Source: Scopulibacillus_A cellulosilyticus
Lineage (GTDB): Bacteria; Bacillota; Bacilli; Bacillales; Sporolactobacillaceae
Assembly (NCBI RefSeq): GCF_042665295.1
Contig: NZ_JBHTCO010000002.1
Location: forward strand, 62,001-126,000
DNA: 64,000 nt
Direction: 5' to 3'
The stretch's first letter is position 1; each line of letters begins with the position of its first letter. The position numbers were made by a program, and so were the translations under genes. Under the pieces are notes generated by a model. That model saw only the letters and a program-made list of their open reading frames with translations, did not search any database and was not told the origin of the DNA. Shown one piece after another: positions 58,714 through 64,000 of the stretch.

Positions 58714-60084
58714 GTGAAGAAGCGTGTGGTTGTCGCAGGAGGAGGCTTGACAGGACTGTCAGCCGCTTACTATCTTCAGAAACAAGCTGAAGCTCTGGAA
58801 ATAACACTTGTCGAAGCCAGTGATAAATTTGGCGGGAAAATACAAACTGTTCATCAAGACGGCTTTGTCATTGAACGAGGCCCTGATTCATTCCTAAAGC
58901 GGAAAAAAGAAGCGCTCGAATTAGTTGAAGAACTCGGTTTGGAACATGAAGTCGTCTCAAATCATACCGGTAAGTCGTATATTTTAAAAGATGGTGAACT
59001 TCATCCGATTCCGGAAGGATCTGTCATGGGCGTGCCTACCAGCATCAAGTCACTTATGGAAACAAAGCTCCTCTCTGAAGAGGGGAAGGCGAGAGCCCTT
59101 AACGATTTAATTTTACCGAAAATGCCTGCGTTTGATGATACTTCTGTCGGCGAGTTCTTTAAATATCATCTCGGCGAAGAAATGGTTGATCATATCATCA
59201 GTCCTTTATTATCAGGGATTTATGCCGGGAACATTTATAAATTAAGTCTTCAGGCAACGCAGCCCCAATTTATTAAAGTAGAAAAGGAATCCCGCAGTTT
59301 GATAGCGGGACTCAGAGCACCTGAGAATACGAATGAAGGCAAGTTTGCAACATTAAAAAGCGGATTGAGTCATTTAGTTGATAAGCTGGCCGAATCCTTA
59401 AACCAATGTTCCTTAATGACAGGCACAAAAATTACCGGGATAGATAAGCAGGAGCAGCACTATTCACTGCAGTTATCGAGCGGTCAACAACTTCTGGCCG
59501 ATGCTGTTATTTTCACAATACCGCATGACATGACGGCAGGCCTTCTGCAAGCCCCTTATCTGAAAAATAAGCAAGCAGATCCTAATACGTCAGTGGCAAC
59601 CGTTGCCATGGCTTTTGATGAAGAAGATGTTAAGATGGATAAAAATGGCACAGGTTTTGTCGTTTCAAGAAGAGAACCGGTCTCTATTACCGCATCCACT
59701 TGGACCCACATGAAGTGGCCCCATACAACACCAAAGGGTAAAGCGTTGGTTAGGTGCTATCTTGGTAAAGCGGGCGACGACGATATTATTCATCGATCTG
59801 ACGATGAACTGACTCAGGTAGCATTAGAAAACTTAAGTACGGTTGTTAACATTAAAAAACAACCTCATTTTTCGGTGGTCAGCCGTTGGGAACAGGCCAT
59901 GCCTCAATATCCTGTTGGCCACAAGCAATGGCTCAAAGATGTCAGAGGGCGTCTGCAAGAAGACTATCCTAACGTTTATTTAGCTGGTGCATCCTATGAA
60001 GGCGTCGGTTTGCCGGATTGTATCCGACAGGGTAAAGATGCAGCAAAACATATTATTAATTCCAATCTTTTAAGCCGAATATAA
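58714..60084 (+). CDS. hemY: coproporphyrinogen III oxidase / protoporphyrinogen oxidase (HemY, CgoX)
   Basis: A 456-residue FAD enzyme that oxidises coproporphyrinogen III to coproporphyrin III in the coproporphyrin-dependent route. The N-terminal dinucleotide motif is VVVAGGGLTGLSAAYYL, followed by DKFGGKIQTV and ERGPDSFL. The C-terminal FAD-contact segment is VYLAGASYEGVGLPDCIRQGKDAA. The GTG at 58714 starts two bases after the hemH stop. The last enzyme of the route, HemQ, is not in the window. Confidence 0.95.
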   Translation: MKKRVVVAGGGLTGLSAAYYLQKQAEALEITLVEASDKFGGKIQTVHQDGFVIERGPDSFLKRKKEALELVEELGLEHEVVSNHTGKSYILKDGELHPIPEGSVMGVPTSIKSLMETKLLSEEGKARALNDLILPKMPAFDDTSVGEFFKYHLGEEMVDHIISPLLSGIYAGNIYKLSLQATQPQFIKVEKESRSLIAGLRAPENTNEGKFATLKSGLSHLVDKLAESLNQCSLMTGTKITGIDKQEQHYSLQLSSGQQLLADAVIFTIPHDMTAGLLQAPYLKNKQADPNTSVATVAMAFDEEDVKMDKNGTGFVVSRREPVSITASTWTHMKWPHTTPKGKALVRCYLGKAGDDDIIHRSDDELTQVALENLSTVVNIKKQPHFSVVSRWEQAMPQYPVGHKQWLKDVRGRLQEDYPNVYLAGASYEGVGLPDCIRQGKDAAKHIINSNLLSRI

Positions 60085-60130
60085 ATCAATTCGTACAAGA
60101 AAATATTATTATGTCTTTTAACTGAAAAAT

Positions 60131-60163
60131 AAACCGGTAATTATATTGTTTACCGGTTTATTT
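60131..60163 (+). terminator. terminator of hemEHY
   Basis: AAACCGGTAA/TTTACCGGTTT hairpin with T-rich tail. Confidence 0.85.
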
Positions 60164-60192
60164 CATGATATATTATGATTTGTTAGAACTGA

Positions 60193-60217
60193 TTGACCAA
60201 AATGTTCATTTGGTCAA
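60193..60217 (+). promoter_or_regulatory. operator O1 upstream of yhgD-like TetR gene
   Basis: 25-bp inverted repeat, arms TTGACCAAA and TTTGGTCAA exact, 7-base centre. It ends 17 bases before the TetR start, so it probably overlaps the transcription start. Confidence 0.75.
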
Positions 60218-60234
60218 AAAAGGTGGGGCTTTTT

Positions 60235-60807
60235 ATGAATGGGCGAAAAGAAAGCATTCTAAAAGCAGCAGAAAAATCATTTGCGCTTTTTGGGTATAAA
60301 GGTACGACAATGGATCAAGTAGCGAAAATTGCAAATGTTGGTAAAGGAACAATTTATAATTTTTTCAAAAACAAAGAGGAATTATTTAATGAAATTATGG
60401 ATCAATTTATACATCAAGCCAAGGTTATTGCGGAAGCGGCCATTGATGAGAATGATACTTTCTTTGTGAATTTGCACCGCGCCCTTTACGGGATCTTATC
60501 TTTGAGAAAGGATCATCAGCTGACCATTAAAATGACCCAAGAAGTAAAGGATATCGGGACATTGCCGGCAAAACAAGCCTTAGGTAAATTTGAAGATGCT
60601 ATTTTATCGTTTCTTGAGAAGCATATTCGGCTGGCTATTGAAAAGGGTGAACTTGTCGATTGCGACCCTGAAATAACTGCCTTTGTTATGCTTAGGCTTT
60701 ATATCGCGATTGTTTTTGAATGGGAACAAAGGCATGAACCTTTAGATAAAGAGGAGATTGCCGGTTTATTTGATCTTTACTTCGCCAATGGACTTGAAAA
60801 AAGATAA
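60235..60807 (+). CDS. TetR-family regulator (YhgD-like)
   Basis: A 190-residue repressor. The N-terminal helix-turn-helix (about 5-50) reads ILKAAEKSFALFGYKGTTMDQVAKIANVGKGTIYNFFKNKEELF. The C-terminal ligand domain is helical. The ATG at 60235 follows AGGTGGGG; the frame opens earlier across the operator, which is rejected. It sits directly before the pip-like gene as yhgD does before yhgE in B. subtilis. It probably represses itself and yhgE through the two similar sites. Confidence 0.9.
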   Translation: MNGRKESILKAAEKSFALFGYKGTTMDQVAKIANVGKGTIYNFFKNKEELFNEIMDQFIHQAKVIAEAAIDENDTFFVNLHRALYGILSLRKDHQLTIKMTQEVKDIGTLPAKQALGKFEDAILSFLEKHIRLAIEKGELVDCDPEITAFVMLRLYIAIVFEWEQRHEPLDKEEIAGLFDLYFANGLEKR

Positions 60808-60870
60808 AGATCATATATATAGTCATAGATCCCTTGTTATTCATTTTCAAGGGAAATATGTTTGCCTTTT

Positions 60871-60895
60871 TTGACTGTATGACTGAAATGGTCAA
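60871..60895 (+). promoter_or_regulatory. operator O2 upstream of yhgE
   Basis: 25-bp window with TTGAC at the left and GTCAA at the right (right half ATGGTCAA), the same overall length as O1. It is less symmetrical in the middle. It ends 18 bases before the yhgE start. Confidence 0.6.
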
Positions 60896-60913
60896 TTATT
60901 TTCAGGAAGGAAG

Positions 60914-63295
60914 ATGTTGCTTGTGAATGCATTTCGTTTATTTTTTTCAGAACTCGCATCCATTAGGAAAAAACCAAAATTACTGATTTCATTGATCGGT
61001 GTTGCTTTAATTCCTATTATATATTGCGGGATGTTTTTATGGGCCTTTTGGGATCCATATTCAAATACTCAAGATTTGCCGGTAGCGGTCGTAGACCATG
61101 ATAAAGGCGCTATACTGGCAGGAGAACATGTGAATATCGGTCATCATTTAGCAGATGAATTAAAGAAAAATAAACAATTTGATTGGCGTTTTGTCGATGC
61201 CGATCAGGCCAAAAAAGGTTTTAATGATAATAAATATTTTATGATCATCACCATTCCAAAGGAATTTTCTAAAGATGCTGCCACAATTAATGATGATAAA
61301 ATAAAAAAATTGCCGCTCTCATATCAATTAAACAGCGATTACAACTATATTGCTTCGATTATGAGCGAGACAGGGGCTAAAGAAGTTAAAAACAAAGCTG
61401 CCAATCAGATCACTGAAACTTATGCGAAAGTTATGTATCATCAATTAGATGAACTATCTGATGGACTTAAAAAGGCTAGTAACGGGGCTGGGAAATTGGC
61501 CGATGGCAGCGCGGATGCCGAGAAAGGCCTTAACGCTTTGAAAAAGCATGTGTCAGATTTGGCCAGTGCCAGTGAACAATTAACAAATGGTACGGACCAG
61601 ATTTCTCAAGGATCAGGTCAATTACACGATGGCTTAACAGCATTATCAAATGGGACACAAGAACTTTATTCACAAACTGAGTCTAAGTCCAACGATATCC
61701 AAAAGCTGGCTGATGGTGCCAGCACGCTGGCCAATAAGCTTCGAGAATTAAATCAGGGAATGAATCAATTATCACAGTCTCACGAGCAGCTGACAAACGG
61801 TTCGGAACAGATAAAAGCCAATATGGACAAAATAGGCGCTGGTCTTGAGAAGGAACAACAAGCTGTTCAAGCATTTGAAAATGGCGTCAGTCAAGCACAG
61901 CCTGTCATTAATCAATTAGGAAATAATATGCAGCAATTAACCCAGCTTGTTGACGGATTAGGCAAAGCGAAAGACAGCAGTGACCAACTTTCCAGTGCAC
62001 TGCAAGATTATGAGAAAAGGCACCCTGAAGCGGCTAAAGATCCGGATTTTCAAAAGATAATACAAATGGGCGAAACCGAAAATGGTGCTGTTAACCAAGT
62101 GAATGAAAAGACGAAACAAATGCTTTCGGAGATCCAGCAGCCTGGTGTCAGCGACAAAGTGAAACAACTTGCTTCAAGTGCCAATCAATTGGCATCCGCT
62201 CAGAATGAGTTAGTCAATAATTATAAAAAACTTGAAGAAGCACAGGGTCAAGTGGTTTCCGGTATGGAACAATTCCAAAAAAAGGCTAATCAATTGCCGG
62301 GTCAAACGGGTCAATTATCTGAAGGGGCGAAATCGCTTGCTGATGGTACAAATTCCCTTAAAGAAAACTGGGCAACGCTGACTTCCAGTATAGAGAAATT
62401 AAATAGCAGCGAGAATCAATTGGTTGCAGGCAGTAAGAAACTGAATGACAGTATCGGGCAGCTGTCTGACGGCATGTCAGCTTTATCTAATGGAACGAAT
62501 CAAATCGGAGATGGTACATCGAAACTGGCAAACGGTGTGTCTGATATTCATAAAGGCAATCAGGATTTGTTTACGCAGCTTGGCGATGCACATAAAGAAA
62601 CGGCGGGCATACCAAAAAATAACGATCATGCAGATATGTTTGCAAAACCTATTGATCTGCATAACAACACACACTCGCACGTTAATAACTACGGCTATGG
62701 TCTGGCGCCATACTTCCTGTCACTCGGATTGTTTGTCGGGGCATTAATGTTAACGATTATTTATGACTTAAGAAAACCTGCATTAGAGCCAAGAACAGGT
62801 ATCAGCTGGGCTTTAGGCAAATATTTTGTGATGGCCGTCATGGGTATAGCACAAGCCGTCATTGCCGATATAATCGTCTTATTTGGTTTAGGATTAAAAG
62901 TCGGCCATCCAATGACGTTTATTCTATTTAGTATTTTAGCCAGCTTAACATTTATGGCATTGATTCAGTTCTTTGCCAGTGCCTTTGGCAATCCGGGCAG
63001 ATTCTGTGTCATCATTATCCTTACCCTGCAATTGACAACAACCGGGGGCACATATCCAATCCAATTGATACCGAAACCGCTGCAAAGCATACCGCAATGG
63101 CTGCCGATGAACTACAGCATAGCAGGATTCCGAAATATTATCGCCGGGGATCAAACTGGCATGTTAAAACATAACGCGCTCATCCTGGCTGTTTTCTTAG
63201 TGGTTATGCTGATACTCAGCATTGTTTTCTTTACTTTGCATAATCGTAAACTGAAAAAGAATCATGCTGAAAATCAAGAAAATATGGCAGTTTAA
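60914..63295 (+). CDS. yhgE: YhgE/Pip-family membrane protein
   Basis: A 793-residue protein of the YhgE/Pip (phage infection protein) family. One membrane helix lies near the N-terminus (about 25-46), followed by a very large extracellular part (about 50-590). This part is full of short repeats of the type L-x-x-G-x-x-x-L-x-x-G, e.g. GAGKLADGSADAEKGLNAL and GTNQIGDGTSKLANGV. Five or six C-terminal membrane helices of ABC-2 type follow from about 600. In Lactococcus, Pip is a phage receptor; other members act in type VII secretion or efflux. The ATG has an AGGAAGG site only three bases away, so TTG at 60917 is possible. Confidence 0.9.
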   Translation: MLLVNAFRLFFSELASIRKKPKLLISLIGVALIPIIYCGMFLWAFWDPYSNTQDLPVAVVDHDKGAILAGEHVNIGHHLADELKKNKQFDWRFVDADQAKKGFNDNKYFMIITIPKEFSKDAATINDDKIKKLPLSYQLNSDYNYIASIMSETGAKEVKNKAANQITETYAKVMYHQLDELSDGLKKASNGAGKLADGSADAEKGLNALKKHVSDLASASEQLTNGTDQISQGSGQLHDGLTALSNGTQELYSQTESKSNDIQKLADGASTLANKLRELNQGMNQLSQSHEQLTNGSEQIKANMDKIGAGLEKEQQAVQAFENGVSQAQPVINQLGNNMQQLTQLVDGLGKAKDSSDQLSSALQDYEKRHPEAAKDPDFQKIIQMGETENGAVNQVNEKTKQMLSEIQQPGVSDKVKQLASSANQLASAQNELVNNYKKLEEAQGQVVSGMEQFQKKANQLPGQTGQLSEGAKSLADGTNSLKENWATLTSSIEKLNSSENQLVAGSKKLNDSIGQLSDGMSALSNGTNQIGDGTSKLANGVSDIHKGNQDLFTQLGDAHKETAGIPKNNDHADMFAKPIDLHNNTHSHVNNYGYGLAPYFLSLGLFVGALMLTIIYDLRKPALEPRTGISWALGKYFVMAVMGIAQAVIADIIVLFGLGLKVGHPMTFILFSILASLTFMALIQFFASAFGNPGRFCVIIILTLQLTTTGGTYPIQLIPKPLQSIPQWLPMNYSIAGFRNIIAGDQTGMLKHNALILAVFLVVMLILSIVFFTLHNRKLKKNHAENQENMAV

Positions 63296-63315
63296 GGACA
63301 TAGCTTTTATTTTAA

Positions 63316-63351
63316 TTAACGCCTCAGTTTTTTGTCTGAGGCGTTAATTTT
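63316..63351 (+). terminator. terminator of yhgE
   Basis: TTAACGCCTCAG/CTGAGGCGTTAA hairpin, 7-base T-rich loop, T-rich tail. Confidence 0.9.
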
Positions 63352-63871
63352 GTTTTATAAAAAACAAAAACATGGAAAAGATCGCATTTTCGGGACTGGC
63401 CCCCTTTTATAAAACAATTCGGTTTACATAAAGTGCATTATAAGACTAAAATAAAAATACTTTATTAATTCCAAAAGGGCCGTTTAATTGAATAAAGAAA
63501 CGCCCGTCTGTCGTCTGTTGCAATTAATGATATACCCCGTATGGGACACATAAGTTATGGGAGATGAATTAAAAAGGGGAAAGAAACTTTTCACTCAATT
63601 TTTCTTCATACAATACTTTAAATACTAATGATTTTCAGAGTACAGATACCCCATTTTCCTGACTCTACCCCTATTAGAGATTGTTTCTTCATACATACAC
63701 CTGCCTAATCTTCTTATAAAGAAGCAAAAAAGGCCGCCTTTCGCGACCTATATAGCCATTCTAAAATAACTTTATCAAAAAAATAAGTTTTTATATTCGT
63801 AAGTTTGCCCGCCTATGTAGGTGAACGAAGACCCATAAAGTATGAAGATATATGAATCTTAAATCTCTATT
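63352..63871. other. intergenic gap after yhgE
   Basis: About 520 bases without a credible gene. The blocks around 63400-63500 (GGGACTGGCCCCC and the CCGTTTAATTGAATAAAG segment) are unlike the flanks and might be remnants of a mobile element, but no transposase fragment was recognised. Confidence 0.4.
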
Positions 63872-64000
63872 TTATGAATCATATGCATTTAAGGAATTCA
63901 CACTGTGAGCTAAAGCTGAACCTGCTTTTAATGCCGTTGCAACCATAATAGATTCTGCTAGTTCTTCTTTTGTTACATTTGCCCGTTTTGCCCTTTTCGT
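63872..64000 (-). CDS. carboxymuconolactone decarboxylase/AhpD-like protein, 5' truncated
   Basis: The last 42 codons of a minus-strand gene cut by the window edge. The sequence VTKEELAESIMVATALKAGSALAHS matches the C-terminal part of the AhpD-like (carboxymuconolactone decarboxylase) fold. There a His after the last Ala-Gly stretch is common. The catalytic CxxC part would lie outside the window, so activity cannot be judged. Confidence 0.72.
   Translation of the reverse strand, partial: TKRAKRANVTKEELAESIMVATALKAGSALAHSVNSLNAYDS

Noticed and set aside
63352..63871. insertion sequence remnant after yhgE
   Set aside because: Only vague resemblance of short blocks to mobile-element ends; no inverted-repeat pair or transposase fragment found, so not called as a mobile element.

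Overview
The window looks like chromosomal DNA of a low-GC, endospore-forming member of the Bacillales. Spore genes (alpha/beta-type SASP, SpoVR, YheC/D-like, YhaL, PbpF), strong purine-rich ribosome binding sites, frequent TTG/GTG starts and many U-tailed hairpins all point there. Gene order largely follows the yhe-yha-prsA-hit-ecs-pbpF-hemEHY-yhgDE region of Bacillus subtilis. Differences show it is not B. subtilis itself: prfC, an S53 (sedolisin) protease, a HelD gene, and a CssRS-like two-component pair between yhaN and yhaM. I cannot name the genus; a relative of Sporolactobacillaceae or neighbouring families is a guess.

Layout: 0-10 kb carries small genes, ampS, pgcA, a Rap-Phr quorum-sensing cassette, prfC, a Uma2-type nuclease and spoVR. 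9.8-14.7 kb is a DabAB-type inorganic carbon uptake operon headed by a DUF2294 gene, with one terminator-like hairpin in its leader and another between its first two genes. 14.7-20.1 kb is a spore-related block (SASP, yheE, yheC/D, yheB, yheA, yhaX). 20-32 kb holds the yhaQP ABC exporter, the yhaON nuclease pair, cssRS, the exoribonuclease yhaM, yhaL and the foldase prsA. 32-43 kb has small membrane and secreted proteins, helD, trpP, hit and ecsAB. 43-50 kb is metabolic and transport: lipid kinase, permease, a manganese-riboswitch-controlled TerC gene, putP, an ATC-hydrolase-like protein, DUF2071 and a tRNA-Gln. 50-64 kb has pbpF, an alpha/beta hydrolase, the S53 protease, hemEHY, a TetR regulator with a Pip-type YhgE protein, and the truncated end of an AhpD-like gene.

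Functional themes: protein secretion and envelope quality control are concentrated here (PrsA, CssRS, EcsAB, PbpF, YhgE, S53 protease), beside nucleic-acid turnover (YhaM, YhaN/O, HelD), spore formation and haem synthesis through the coproporphyrin route.

The least ordinary features are non-coding. They are a 12-unit array with a strict 20-21 bp period (52654-52884) and a two-unit relative (19051-19092), and several dispersed hairpin or MITE-like repeat families. Others are a Phr precursor with two synonymously diverged copies of the same peptide, a pair of 25-bp operators of identical geometry in front of yhgD and yhgE, and two consecutive terminators between the yybP-ykoY riboswitch and its gene. 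No insertion sequence with an intact transposase, prophage or CRISPR array was seen.
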